From: an uncultured Planctomycetota bacterium
Lineage (GTDB): Bacteria; Planctomycetota; Planctomycetia; Pirellulales; Thermoguttaceae
DNA length: 64,000 bases
Assembly: GCA_902786505.1 (NCBI GenBank)
Contig: CADACS010000001.1
Span: 97,972 to 161,971, forward strand
Direction: 5' to 3'
In this document: positions 1-9,031 of the stretch, one piece after another
How the letters are laid out: the number at the start of each line of letters is the position of its first letter
Numbering within the stretch: the first letter of the stretch is position 1
Notes under the pieces: model-generated
What the model was told of the DNA's origin: nothing
Databases searched by the model: none
Seen by the model: the letters and a program-made list of their open reading frames with translations, nothing else
Made by a program: the position numbers and the translations under genes

Positions 1-2220
1 CTGCTGGCCATTTCAGGAAAAGTTTTGGAAAAGTCGTTTTCTTTAGACGCAATCGGCGTAATAAGAAGCGCGGTCGAACGCGCGTTGTCAGAACGCGACG
101 TGTTATTGACGGAGTGTATAGTCACGCTTGAACCGTCGAAATTTTTAGCGTCCTCTTTCTTTATGAGCGCGGGCTTTGTCACGGCGCCGGCAGACGACGA
201 GGATTTACAGGCGGCCGCGCTTGTTATGCGTTCCGTTATGTCGCCCAATTCGCCGGACGAGGTCGTCGTTATGCTTGGAGAAGACGAACCGGTGAATTTT
301 TTGCGCGCGATTACCGGCATGGCGCGCCGGACGCTCTTGCGGCTGTCCGGGCCGGAAGACGCCGGCGTTTCAGAACAGCTCGCGCAGTCGCTCGAAGGGG
401 TTCTCGATATTCGCGAGCTGCTCTCGAAAGAGGGCGTCAGCTGGGACGATTACGAGCGCCACACGTGGGACGGCTGGAGCGACCAGTTTGAGCAGTTCAT
501 GTCGGTCGGAGTCGGATCGGGCCCAACGCCGCGCGCGCAGGAGACCGAGCCGTTAGGCGGCGCCGGCGCGGACGTCGACGAGCTCACGAACTTGCCCGAC
601 GAACTCACGCGCTTTACGGAGTCGGCGCCCAAGTGGAACGAGGCGCTCGTCGCGCTCCTTCTGGCAAACGAGATGAAATGCTCCGCGTACAAGGCGACGG
701 AACAGCTCGACCGCGACTTTCCCGGAATTAACTCGTTCTATCTCAAACGCCGCGGCGACTTTGAGAAGCTCCTCTGCGATCAGGTCCGTTTGACGGTCGA
801 CGACAACGGGGGCGCGAGCCTGTGCCACGTCGACCATTCGGATCTCGCGCCGGTCGACCCGGCCGCGGCGCTCTCGCAGCTCAGTTTAGGGAGCGGCGGA
901 GACGCGCTGCCGGAAGTCCAGCAGGCGCCCGTCGAGCCGAAACAGGAGGAACTGCCCGATTTCGACGACGTGAGAGAACAGGCGCTCTTCATGCAGGAGA
1001 TCTGCGAGTGGGCGCTCGAACGCCGGCGGATTGTCGCGGAGAAGGGGTTCGCAACGGCCGCGGCGAAGGAGCGGGATCAGGAGTTTATCGAGGGCGGACG
1101 CATGCTCGGTTTGTACGTATGGCAGCTGACCCCCATCGTCAACAACGTCGACAACGACGATATGCGGAACGCCGCCGACGCCTACGGGCATTTGGCCGAC
1201 ACTATGAAGGTTTTGGAGAAGACGTTCAGTCTCATCGAGGAGATTTCGATCGAGAGACTGGTTAAAGCGCTGAGCCTTGGCGCGACCGCGCAATGCCTTG
1301 TTAAAACGATCCTTTTGCGCAACAACATCGTTTCTTCGTCCAACTCCAATAATATTCTCGACAACGTGCAGCGCAACGCGTACCGCGCGGTCAACGACTT
1401 AACGCGCGGGTATGTCGCCGGACGGGGATTTGTCCAGAATCTGCGCTATACCGACCGCGTCGAGCCGGAGGAATTGCCCGACCTTCGTACGAAACTTGAC
1501 GCCTTTGACCAAGAGATTACCGAGCTCTCCATGCAGAGCAAAGGGCGCAAGCATTTCGTAGGAAAGCTGAACTACTCCGTCTCGAAACTGCGCGACGACG
1601 TCTCGGACGTCTATCAGTGGGAGAACGCGATCGAAGCGGTAACCGCGCTCTGTCAGGATTTCGGCGAGAAACCGTCGTCCGTCGCGCTGCGCGAGCAGTT
1701 CGTCGATATTATCGACAACATTCCCGAAAGCGTGGAGCTGACCGACGAGTTCTGCAACGTCGTTCAGGCGATCGAAGTCTATAAGGCGCTCGAACAGGAG
1801 AAGGCGGAGACGGAAGCGAACGCCGGCGCGGAGGAGACGCCCGATTCGCCCGCCGTACAGGCGGTTCGGGAGCATTACCGCGGCTCGAAGGTCGTCTTTA
1901 TCGGCGGTATTCCGCAAGAACACATTATCGCGCGGCTCCAGTCGAAATTTGAAATCGAGCTGCTCTGGTCGGTCAACGGGCACGGCAAGTCGCTCAAGAC
2001 GTTCAATCCGTACCTTAACGACCCCGACGTCAAGCTGTTCCTGGTCTATATCCCCTGGTGCAGCCATAAACATTCGGAAGAGCTTGCCGTTATGGCGCGC
2101 GACGCCAATAAGGATTTCGTGCGTCTCCCGAAAGGGACGAATCCGGAGAAGATCGCGACCGTAATTTGCGGTCAGATCAAGGATTTCGAAGGCGCGCTTG
2201 ACGCCAAAACGGCAGAGTGA
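1..2220 (+). CDS. DUF2325-like C-terminal domain protein, 5' end probably outside window
   Basis: The frame is open to base 1. The first usual start codon inside the window is TTG at 25, which has no good ribosome-binding site, so the gene probably begins upstream. About 735 residues are visible. The first 600 are mostly helical and acidic and I do not recognise them. The last ~100 residues begin KVVFIGG, continue with a Lys/Asn-rich stretch and contain VYIPWCSHKHSEEL, then FVRLPKGTNPEKIA. That order (GG near the strand, Cys-Ser-His, late Lys/Gly loop) resembles DUF2325, a small Rossmann-like domain of unknown function. The stop lies 17 nt before the TetR start, so the two may be co-transcribed. 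Function unknown. Confidence 0.75.
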   Translation: MLAISGKVLEKSFSLDAIGVIRSAVERALSERDVLLTECIVTLEPSKFLASSFFMSAGFVTAPADDEDLQAAALVMRSVMSPNSPDEVVVMLGEDEPVNFLRAITGMARRTLLRLSGPEDAGVSEQLAQSLEGVLDIRELLSKEGVSWDDYERHTWDGWSDQFEQFMSVGVGSGPTPRAQETEPLGGAGADVDELTNLPDELTRFTESAPKWNEALVALLLANEMKCSAYKATEQLDRDFPGINSFYLKRRGDFEKLLCDQVRLTVDDNGGASLCHVDHSDLAPVDPAAALSQLSLGSGGDALPEVQQAPVEPKQEELPDFDDVREQALFMQEICEWALERRRIVAEKGFATAAAKERDQEFIEGGRMLGLYVWQLTPIVNNVDNDDMRNAADAYGHLADTMKVLEKTFSLIEEISIERLVKALSLGATAQCLVKTILLRNNIVSSSNSNNILDNVQRNAYRAVNDLTRGYVAGRGFVQNLRYTDRVEPEELPDLRTKLDAFDQEITELSMQSKGRKHFVGKLNYSVSKLRDDVSDVYQWENAIEAVTALCQDFGEKPSSVALREQFVDIIDNIPESVELTDEFCNVVQAIEVYKALEQEKAETEANAGAEETPDSPAVQAVREHYRGSKVVFIGGIPQEHIIARLQSKFEIELLWSVNGHGKSLKTFNPYLNDPDVKLFLVYIPWCSHKHSEELAVMARDANKDFVRLPKGTNPEKIATVICGQIKDFEGALDAKTAE

Positions 2221-2237
2221 AAGAAACGAGGCGCCGC

Positions 2238-2987
2238 ATGAAAAAGCAAACGACGAAACGCAGCTCCAAGACCGAGTCCGCGCCGACCGAGGCGGACGCC
2301 GCCCTGAAAAAGGACGCGCCAGAGAAGAAACGCTCCCGCCGCCCAAACGTTCGCGAGCGGCTCGTGCTCGCGGCGCTCGACGAAGTCGAGGAAGTCGGAT
2401 TCGCGCGGTTTTCGCTCCGTCATGTGGCGACCGCGTGCGGCGTCTCGACCGCCGCGCCCTATAAGCATTTCCGCAATAAGCGCGAGATCATCGAGGCGGT
2501 GCTCCGGTACATTAACAGCGACTGGCTGCGCCGCCAAGACGCCGTCTTGCGGAAATACGCCGACGAGCCGATCCGGCGCAGATTAGTCGAGCTGAGTCTG
2601 GAGTTTATCCGGTTCATGTACGAGAATCCGCAGTTCCGCTCCGTTCTCATGATACGCGGCGACACGTTCGACGCCGAATATCTAAAGATTAAGGCGACGC
2701 TCAGCGCCAAGTCGAAAGAGATTATCAGCGAATACTGCGAGCTCGTCGGCATGCCCGCAAGGGTCGCTAAAATCAAGATGTACGTCGTGCGGTCGCTCAT
2801 TTACGGCGCTTCGCTCATGTTCAGCAACGGGGAGCTCGTTTACGACGACTACACGATGGGATTTGTCCGCGCGGCGATCGACCGCGAATTCGATCTTCCG
2901 TGGGAGCTGGAATCGTCCGATATTAGCGCGCAAGCCGGCGAGCGCGGAATTGCCGAGGGATGGTCGAACGCGTTCCCGGAAAAATGA
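2238..2987 (+). CDS. TetR/AcrR family transcriptional regulator
   Basis: 249 residues. A Lys/Arg-rich N-terminal tail (residues 1-40) precedes a TetR helix-turn-helix: RERLVLAALDEVEEVGF, then FSLRHVATACGVSTAAPYKH, the usual TetR recognition-helix block with the terminal Tyr-Lys-His-Phe. The remaining ~150 residues are the helical ligand/dimer domain. I chose ATG 2238 over the in-frame GTG at 2217, which overlaps the previous stop, because ACGAGG lies 6 nt before the ATG. It ends 146 nt before the acyl carrier protein gene. A strong promoter and an 18-bp palindrome lie between them, so the likely role is repression of the downstream acyl module, with an acyl-type ligand as inducer (inference from position). 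Confidence 0.93.
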   Translation: MKKQTTKRSSKTESAPTEADAALKKDAPEKKRSRRPNVRERLVLAALDEVEEVGFARFSLRHVATACGVSTAAPYKHFRNKREIIEAVLRYINSDWLRRQDAVLRKYADEPIRRRLVELSLEFIRFMYENPQFRSVLMIRGDTFDAEYLKIKATLSAKSKEIISEYCELVGMPARVAKIKMYVVRSLIYGASLMFSNGELVYDDYTMGFVRAAIDREFDLPWELESSDISAQAGERGIAEGWSNAFPEK

Positions 2988-3005
2988 TTTTTTTCCCGCC
3001 GCCTG

Positions 3006-3033
3006 TTGACGCCAAGGTTGGCAAAGGTATATT
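3006..3033 (+). promoter_or_regulatory. sigma70-type promoter for the acpP-fabF-ligase unit
   Basis: TTGACG at 3006-3011 and TATATT at 3028-3033 are separated by 16 nt. The expected start of transcription is near 3040, about 95 nt before the carrier protein start codon. Confidence 0.65.
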
Positions 3034-3045
3034 TATCCTGTAAAA

Positions 3046-3063
3046 GGTTAGCGCCTGCTAACC
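3046..3063 (+). promoter_or_regulatory. palindromic operator, probable TetR site
   Basis: GGTTAGCGCCTGCTAACC is a perfect 7-bp inverted repeat around a GCCT centre. It begins 13 nt after the -10 hexamer, so a bound dimer would block initiation or early elongation. Length and symmetry fit TetR-family operators; assigning it to the adjacent regulator is inference. Confidence 0.6.
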
Positions 3064-3133
3064 AAAAACGTTCACAACCGCCGCGGCGCGATTCCGGCGA
3101 ACCGGCGCCGCGGCCTTGCCGATGGAGAACGAG

Positions 3134-3364
3134 ATGGACACCTTTCAATTAGTTCAGCGCGCGTTGGCGAAGCGCGTGGGAGTCGAGCCTTCGGAAATCG
3201 CTCCGGAGACGGAACTCATGACGCTTGGCGTCGATTCGCTCGATTCCGCGGAACTGCTCATGGAGCTCGAAGAAGTTCTCGGCGTCGAGATCGAAGTAAC
3301 TTCCAAAATTAAGACGGTCAAAGATATCGTCGTCGAAATCGATCAGGCGTGCAAAGACGGTTGA
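3134..3364 (+). CDS. acpP: acyl carrier protein
   Basis: 76 residues, the normal length. The phosphopantetheine site is LGVDSLDS with the modifiable serine at residue 35, followed by the usual helix II (ELLMELEEVLGVEIE). I chose ATG 3134 because GGAG lies 6 nt upstream; ATG at 3122 and TTG at 3116 are in frame but poorly placed. It would carry acyl chains as thioesters for the KAS II enzyme encoded 79 nt downstream. Because only KAS II and an acyl ligase accompany it, rather than fabD/fabG/fabZ, it may be a dedicated second carrier protein and not the housekeeping one. Confidence 0.92.
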   Translation: MDTFQLVQRALAKRVGVEPSEIAPETELMTLGVDSLDSAELLMELEEVLGVEIEVTSKIKTVKDIVVEIDQACKDG

Positions 3365-3374
3365 TCCGAGCGCG

Positions 3375-3397
3375 CGCCGTCGCGAGCGGCGATTTTT
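3375..3397 (+). terminator. weak terminator-like hairpin between acpP and fabF
   Basis: CGCCG (3375-3379) can pair with CGGCG (3387-3391) and is followed by ATTTTT. A leaky terminator here would give more acpP than fabF transcript. The stem is short, so this is tentative. Confidence 0.3.
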
Positions 3398-3443
3398 GCC
3401 GCCAGTTAGTGTTTTTTGTGCTTTGTTCAGGAGAGAGGACTTA

Positions 3444-4679
3444 ATGAACCGTCGCGTTGTCATTACCGGCATGGGCGCCGTAACCCCGGTCGGAATCGGA
3501 GTGGAAACGTTCTGGAAGAACCTTCTTGCGGGCAAGTGCGGCATTGGGCCGATTACCCGCTTTGATCCCACGAATTCGCGCTCTTCTCTCGCGGGCGAAG
3601 TGAGCGATTTTGATCCCCTTCAGTATCAGGATTTCAAGACGGCGTCGCATACGGACCGTTGCGGTCAGTTCGCGCTCGCCGCCGCGGAAGAAGCTGTCTC
3701 GCAGAGCGGGGTGGTCGGCACGGTCGATCCGGAACGCGCCGCGGTCTATCTTGGGACGGGGATCGGCGGTTTCGAAACGACGGAAGCGAATTGCCGCAAA
3801 TTGGTCGAAAAAGGGCCGCGGCGCGTTTCCCCTTACTTCATACCGATGATGATCGCGAATATGCCGGCCGGCTCGATCGCGATTAAATACGGCTTCCAAG
3901 GTCAGGCGATACCTTCTGTTACCGCGTGCGCGTCCGGCTCGAACGCGATCGGCGAAGCGGTTCGCGCGATTCGGCACGGCTACGCCGACGTTATCGTAAC
4001 GGGCGGCGCGGAAGCTCCGATTACGGAAGTGGGCGTGGCGGGCTTTAATTCAATGAAAGCGCTGTGCACGTCCGAAGATCCGAACGCGGCGTCTATGCCG
4101 TTCGACAAGCGCCGCTGCGGATTTGTCATCGCCGAAGGGGCCGGGATTCTCGTACTGGAAGAATACGAGCGCGCGGTCAAACGCGGCGCGCCCATTTTGG
4201 GCGAACTCGTCGGTTACGGAACCTCGTGCGACGCGTACCACATGACCGCGCCGAAGCCGGACGGAACGGGCGCGGCGCTCGCCGTGCGTCAGGCGCTTCA
4301 GGAAGCAAACTGGCGGCCGGGCGAACGCGTCTACTGCAACGCGCACGGAACGAGCACGAGCCTTAACGACGCCGCGGAAACGAAAGCGATTAAAATCGCG
4401 TTCGGAGAAGAGGAAGCGCGCAAAGTCGTTATCAGCTCGACGAAGTCGGAGACCGGGCACATGCTCGGCGCGGCGGGCGCGGTCGAAGCGATCGTCTGCG
4501 CGATGACGCTCCGCGACAAGATCGTCCCGCCGACGATCAATCTCCTCGAACAGGATCCCGAATGCGACCTCGACTACACGCCCAATAAGGCGCGGGAAGG
4601 GGAATTTGACCTCGCGATTTCCAACTCCTTTGGATTTGGCGGGCACAACGCGTGCGTCGCGATCCGACCGTGCAAATAA
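3444..4679 (+). CDS. fabF: beta-ketoacyl-ACP synthase II
   Basis: 411 residues, typical of KAS II. It starts MNRRVVITGMGAVTPVG after GGAGAGAGG, so ATG 3444 is preferred over the upstream in-frame extension. The catalytic triad is visible: Cys162 in VTACASGSNAIGEA, His in NAHGTSTSLND and His in KSETGHMLGAAGAVE. The C-terminal NSFGFGGHNA glycine motif is intact. It condenses acyl primers with malonyl-ACP in fatty-acid or related chain elongation. It follows acpP and precedes the acyl ligase, suggesting a small chain-extending module rather than the complete fab cluster. A single-domain polyketide-type KAS is the alternative. Confidence 0.93.
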   Translation: MNRRVVITGMGAVTPVGIGVETFWKNLLAGKCGIGPITRFDPTNSRSSLAGEVSDFDPLQYQDFKTASHTDRCGQFALAAAEEAVSQSGVVGTVDPERAAVYLGTGIGGFETTEANCRKLVEKGPRRVSPYFIPMMIANMPAGSIAIKYGFQGQAIPSVTACASGSNAIGEAVRAIRHGYADVIVTGGAEAPITEVGVAGFNSMKALCTSEDPNAASMPFDKRRCGFVIAEGAGILVLEEYERAVKRGAPILGELVGYGTSCDAYHMTAPKPDGTGAALAVRQALQEANWRPGERVYCNAHGTSTSLNDAAETKAIKIAFGEEEARKVVISSTKSETGHMLGAAGAVEAIVCAMTLRDKIVPPTINLLEQDPECDLDYTPNKAREGEFDLAISNSFGFGGHNACVAIRPCK

Positions 4680-4805
4680 TTGAATAGAAATTAGACCCGT
4701 TTAGAAAGCGCGCCGTCCCGACGGCGGCGCGCGCCGCGTTTCCCCGCTTCTCTTCATATCCCCTCAAGCGGCTCTAAACGGGATTCCAAAAGAAAGTGTT
4801 ATACA

Positions 4806-6491
4806 ATGGCCGACTCTAATCTCAACGATTCTAATCTCGAACATTTCCGAGCGATTAAAGCTCAGTTTGAAAACGAATACGACTTTCTCATGGCGTTTGA
4901 GCGCAACGCGCGACGATTCGCGAAGAAGATCGCCGTAAGCGACCCCGTCCGCAATCTTTCCTGGACATACGAAGAGCTCAACCGCCAGGCAAACCGGCTC
5001 GCCAACGCGCTGCGCGCCGACGGGCTCGGCAAAGGGGACGTCTTTACGGTCGTTATGTACAACAGCTACGAGTTCACGCTCGCGTACCTCGCGTCCGAGA
5101 AGGTCGGCTCGATCTTTAATCCGCTCAACTACAACTGGTCGGCCGACGAAATCGCGTACGCGTTCGAAGATAGCCGCCCGAAGATTCTGCTCTACGACGC
5201 GGAGCTCGAAGCGCTCCTCATTAAGGCGTACGAACAGGCGGAAAAGAAATCGACGTGGACGCCCCCTCTTTCGATTATCAACGGGGATCCGGAAGTCGAC
5301 GCGTTCAAGAGCGTTCGGCTCGCCGCGTACGTCGCGCAGGCGAGCGACGAGCAGCTCCCGCGCGGAAAGGACGTCTCTATTTTCGACGAGATCGTCCGCC
5401 TCTATACGTCCGGAACGACCGGCCGCGCCAAGGGCGTGCCGCTCAGCCGTATGAACGAGCTCATGTCGGTCCACGAAGTGGCGATGCGCTATCCGATGTC
5501 CTCCAACGACGTTACGATCAATACGACGCCGTGGTTCCATCGCGGCGGATTCCACGGCGGCATGACGCCGACGCTCCACCTCGGCGGCGAAATCGTTATT
5601 CTGAAGCAGTTCAACGCGACGACCTGCCTTAAAAATATCGTCAAGCGCGACGTAACGATCCTGCTCGGCGTTCCGTCCGCCGCCGTTATGGTCGCCAATA
5701 AGAAGGCCAAGAGCGAAACGAATATCGACTCCGTTCGGCTCCTCGTCATGATGGGGAGCGACTTGGAAAGAGCGACCTATTTCTACCTCAAAGAAGTCTT
5801 TGGCGACGTCGAGTTCATTAACAGCTACGGCACGACCGAGGCGTTTTTGAGCACGTTCCTTGAAACGCGGGACCTCCCGGAATACGCGGGCTCGGCCGGC
5901 CGCGCCAGTATCGACGACGACGTTATTCTCGTCGAGCCGGTCGAAGACGGCTGGGGCGATCCGAACGTTTTAGTTCCCAAAGACGGCAAGTCGCTCGGCG
6001 AAGTCATTGTCCGCTGCACCAGCAAGACGACGGGCGGATACTACAATAAGCCTCACGAGTCCGCGCGCAAATTCCACGACGGATACCTCTATACCGGCGA
6101 CCTCGCGAAATGGGACGAAAAGGAGTTTATCTGGATCGTCGGTCGCAAAGACGACATGATGATCTCCGCGGGCGAGAATATCTATCCGCAGCCGATTGAA
6201 GAGGCTATTTGCAAAAATGAGAAGGTCAACGACTGCATCGTCGTGCCCGTCTCCGAAATGGCGCGCGGCCAGGCGCTCTGCGCGTACGTCGTGCGCAACG
6301 ACGACTCCCTGACGATTCGCGAACTGCTTGCCTTCTGCGCCGAATCCTCGTCCCTTTCCGGGTTTACCACCCCGCGGTTCTACGCGTTCGTTAAGGAACT
6401 CCCCTATACGCCGACGGGCAAAAAGCAGCGCTACATTCTAAAAGCGCAGGCGCCCAAAGACTTGGAGGAAGGGACGCTGCGCCGATTCTGA
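4806..6491 (+). CDS. acyl-CoA synthetase / acyl-ACP ligase (ANL superfamily)
   Basis: 561 residues, AMP-forming. The P-loop-like A3 motif is RLYTSGTTGRAKGVPLSR near residue 200, A5 is NSYGTTEAF, A7 is YTGDLAKW, A8 is GRKDDMMISAGENIYPQPIE, and the catalytic lysine lies in TPTGKKQRY near the C-terminus. It activates a carboxylic acid as acyl-AMP and transfers it to CoA or to a carrier protein. Being next to acpP and fabF, transfer to that carrier protein is plausible. Neither acyl chain length nor acceptor can be read from the sequence. A perfect-looking terminator follows, closing the unit. Confidence 0.88.
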   Translation: MADSNLNDSNLEHFRAIKAQFENEYDFLMAFERNARRFAKKIAVSDPVRNLSWTYEELNRQANRLANALRADGLGKGDVFTVVMYNSYEFTLAYLASEKVGSIFNPLNYNWSADEIAYAFEDSRPKILLYDAELEALLIKAYEQAEKKSTWTPPLSIINGDPEVDAFKSVRLAAYVAQASDEQLPRGKDVSIFDEIVRLYTSGTTGRAKGVPLSRMNELMSVHEVAMRYPMSSNDVTINTTPWFHRGGFHGGMTPTLHLGGEIVILKQFNATTCLKNIVKRDVTILLGVPSAAVMVANKKAKSETNIDSVRLLVMMGSDLERATYFYLKEVFGDVEFINSYGTTEAFLSTFLETRDLPEYAGSAGRASIDDDVILVEPVEDGWGDPNVLVPKDGKSLGEVIVRCTSKTTGGYYNKPHESARKFHDGYLYTGDLAKWDEKEFIWIVGRKDDMMISAGENIYPQPIEEAICKNEKVNDCIVVPVSEMARGQALCAYVVRNDDSLTIRELLAFCAESSSLSGFTTPRFYAFVKELPYTPTGKKQRYILKAQAPKDLEEGTLRRF

Positions 6492-6532
6492 CCGCCGGTC
6501 TCTTTTTTAGAGCGGTTTTTTCGCGGATTTTA

Positions 6533-6569
6533 AGCGCGTCGGGATTTAAACCCCGGCGCGCTTTTTTTA
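6533..6569 (+). terminator. Rho-independent terminator after the acyl ligase
   Basis: GCGCGTCGGG pairs with CCCGGCGCGC (one G-T pair) around an AT-rich loop and is followed by seven T. It separates this unit from the convergent DUF1559 gene. Confidence 0.8.
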
Positions 6570-6608
6570 TCGGCGATTTCCGGCCTGAACGCCTTGCGCG
6601 CGCCGGAG

Positions 6609-8672
6609 TTACTTCTCCTCTTCCGGGAGCGGGAGTCCCAGAAAACCGCTTTCAAGTTCCTGTTCCGAGAGCCATTTAGAGACGAAGCGCGTATCGCCGC
6701 CGAGGTAGGAGGCGTTCATGCCCGCGGCGTGACGGAAACATTGGCCGAATTTCTCCAAATCCCACGAGCCGTCGGCGCGGAAGGCGTCGATCTCCAGTTC
6801 GGCGTCCGGCTTCATCCAGCAGATCGGATCGGCGCGTTCCACGATCATGTACTGCTTAAATATATCGCGGTCGGGCAGATTCCGCATTTCGTCGGGATTC
6901 TTGCCCTGTCCGGACGCGTCGAAGAATCCGTCTTCGCCCAGGAGGACCGAAAAGACCGTCTCGCCCGCCGCCCCCTGCGATTCGCGACAGCAAAAGACTT
7001 CCGGGGCCTGTCCGTGGAACGCGCGGTTCGCTTCGGAATCCCACGGCTCGTCGAGCCGCAGCCGGCCGTAGAGCTCGCGTTCCGTTTCTCCGAGGTACGG
7101 GAGAATCAGAACGCGCCAGCTGTGCAGCGGGGCGCCCTTTTCGTCGACGGTAAACGCGGGTGGGAGAACGCCGTGTTCCGCTTTGTACGCAAGAATCGCG
7201 CACGCGAGCGCCGACTCTTTATACGCGCAGTCGAGGCGGCGGTATTCTCCTCCGTCGAGATCGTCCCAAAGGAGCCACAGCGGCGCCGCCAGAAGCGGCT
7301 TGGGAACGGCGGCAAATCTCTTTTCCGGGGAAGCGGTTAGAAAAGAGAATCCGTCCGTGACTTCGGCGGACCACTTGTTCATAACGGTTTCTTTTTCCGC
7401 TTCGGACGGTTCAAGGCTTTTATAATATTCGAACGCCCTAGCGTCGTCGAGCGGCGGAGCGAGAAAGAGCAGGCGGAATAGGAATTTATCGAACGCGTTA
7501 AACTCGCTCCCGTCGCAGCCGAAATCGCGAATCAATTTGGACCGGTAGTCAAAGACGCCGCCGCGCCGGCGAAGCGTCAGAATATCTTCAAACGTTCCGA
7601 GCCGAAAGATATTGTCCGCTTTCTTTGCCGTCTGGAACAGACGGTCGATCCTCGCGCCGCGGTAGAAAGACGATTTGAGCGCGGCGGCGCGCGCGATCTG
7701 GTCCGGGGTCGGCGAGACGTCGGGATTGGCGAAGACGGGAACGCCGCAGACGAATCCCGCCGCGGCGAATCCGCCTAAGCGGGCTATCCGCGGCGCGGAC
7801 TCGCTCTCCAGAACCGCGCGGCCGTAAAGAGCGACCGATTCGAGGTCGTCGAGCGCGCCGTCAAAGTCGCCGGAGCCGACGCGGTAATTCGCGCGCACTG
7901 CGAGCAGACGCGCAAATTGGCGCGTTTCCGAGATGTCCGGTATGGGGATTCCCTCGAAACCGCCCTCTTGCGCGTCGCGCAGAAAGCGCCAGCATTCCAA
8001 ACGGGGCGAATGCGCGGCCCTGGTCAGGACGTCGTACAGATCGGCGTTCTCGTCGATCCAGCGCGCCGCGCAGGGATACTGCTCCGCCGTCCACGGGCCG
8101 TTTGCCAGTATGAAGGAAGCCGCCGAGTCGGTCCGTCTCGGACGCTTTTCGTAATTCTCCCAGTAATAGCCGAACTTAGAGTCGGTTTCGTCCGGGTCCG
8201 GCTCGTCGCCCGTTAGCCCGTATTTGCCGATATAGCTCCAAAGGTCCATGCGGCCGTACATCGTCGGGCGTTCGCGCGGATCGAGCTTGAACTTTTCGCA
8301 GAGCGGCGTCCATTCCTCTTCGAACCACGCCTTCGATTCTTCCGACGCCGCGATCTCTTCCCAGGGGACCGTATTGGCGATTTTATTGCGTTCCAGCGCG
8401 CGCGGACCGAGCGCCTGCAGAAGTAAACGCCATCCGTTCTCTTCGACAGGCTCTATGCATTTCTTCTGCAGCGCGTTATACGCAAACCGATAATCGACGA
8501 TCTCCCCTTTTTTGTAATCGACTTTTTCGTCGAAATTCGCCGTCTGAATCAGTTTCGCGGGCCGGTCGCGATAGAAATAGACGCCCGTTAAAACGGCGGC
8601 GATTCCCAGAACGGCGATGCAGAGACGCCGTCCCCAACGTTTCGGTTTTTTCTCTTTAACTTGTTCCGACAT
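6609..8672 (-). CDS. DUF1559-type membrane-anchored protein
   Basis: 687 residues from ATG 8672, which follows AAGGGGATG; a longer in-frame reading to 8834 has no support. Residues ~15-35 form one membrane segment (CIAVLGIAAVLTGVYFY), with the bulk outside. The first two thirds are helical and unrecognised. Residues ~510-680 match the planctomycete DUF1559 pattern: GVLPPAFTVDEKGAPLHSW, RVLILPYLGE, LDEPWDSEANRAFHG, and a later cysteine pair in FCCRE. Typical DUF1559 proteins begin with a prepilin-type signal; this one has an ordinary membrane anchor. Function unknown. Confidence 0.85.
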   Translation of the reverse strand: MSEQVKEKKPKRWGRRLCIAVLGIAAVLTGVYFYRDRPAKLIQTANFDEKVDYKKGEIVDYRFAYNALQKKCIEPVEENGWRLLLQALGPRALERNKIANTVPWEEIAASEESKAWFEEEWTPLCEKFKLDPRERPTMYGRMDLWSYIGKYGLTGDEPDPDETDSKFGYYWENYEKRPRRTDSAASFILANGPWTAEQYPCAARWIDENADLYDVLTRAAHSPRLECWRFLRDAQEGGFEGIPIPDISETRQFARLLAVRANYRVGSGDFDGALDDLESVALYGRAVLESESAPRIARLGGFAAAGFVCGVPVFANPDVSPTPDQIARAAALKSSFYRGARIDRLFQTAKKADNIFRLGTFEDILTLRRRGGVFDYRSKLIRDFGCDGSEFNAFDKFLFRLLFLAPPLDDARAFEYYKSLEPSEAEKETVMNKWSAEVTDGFSFLTASPEKRFAAVPKPLLAAPLWLLWDDLDGGEYRRLDCAYKESALACAILAYKAEHGVLPPAFTVDEKGAPLHSWRVLILPYLGETERELYGRLRLDEPWDSEANRAFHGQAPEVFCCRESQGAAGETVFSVLLGEDGFFDASGQGKNPDEMRNLPDRDIFKQYMIVERADPICWMKPDAELEIDAFRADGSWDLEKFGQCFRHAAGMNASYLGGDTRFVSKWLSEQELESGFLGLPLPEEEK

Positions 8673-8857
8673 AATAACATCCCCTTCTGCCTGGCCGCGC
8701 AATAAGAATAAAAACTTTTGGCAAGTATCGGCGCCCTTTGCGTATATGCTACCGAACGCCGCCGGCAAATTCAAGCGGCGACGACCGAAACGGCAAAGGA
8801 ATTCAAAAGAAATCCTGACTTCAAGTGAAACCAATCGGCTTTTGCGAATAGAGCAAA

Positions 8858-8888
8858 GGGGGAGCTGGCGCGCCAGTTCCCCCTTTTT
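8858..8888 (+). other. near-perfect inverted repeat with T run
   Basis: Bases 8858-8870 and 8871-8883 form a 13-bp palindrome with one G-T pair and no loop, followed by TTTTT on the + strand. No + strand gene ends here. It lies in the 358-bp gap upstream of the DUF1559 gene, so it could be bidirectional termination or a cruciform-type binding site. Confidence 0.4.
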
Positions 8889-8960
8889 AGTTGCGGCGGG
8901 CGAGCGAGCGACGACGGACCGCCCTATCGTCGCCGCGTTTAACGTCAGCGGAACCTTCTT

Positions 8961-8989
8961 TAAAAAGAGGCTTTGGCTTGCTTGCCTCT
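8961..8989 (-). terminator. terminator for the 9032-9475 gene
   Basis: Read on the minus strand, AGAGGC and GCCTCT enclose a 12-nt loop and are followed by TTTTTA. It lies about 45 nt after the stop of the upstream minus-strand gene. Confidence 0.55.
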
Positions 8990-9031
8990 GTCCCCTTCTT
9001 ATCCATTAATGTCGCGATGGGAGACGCTTAT

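Noticed and set aside
4680..4805. G+C-rich hairpin between fabF and the ligase gene
   Set aside because: Imperfect stem near 4708 with no T run; not distinguishable from general G+C-rich folding.
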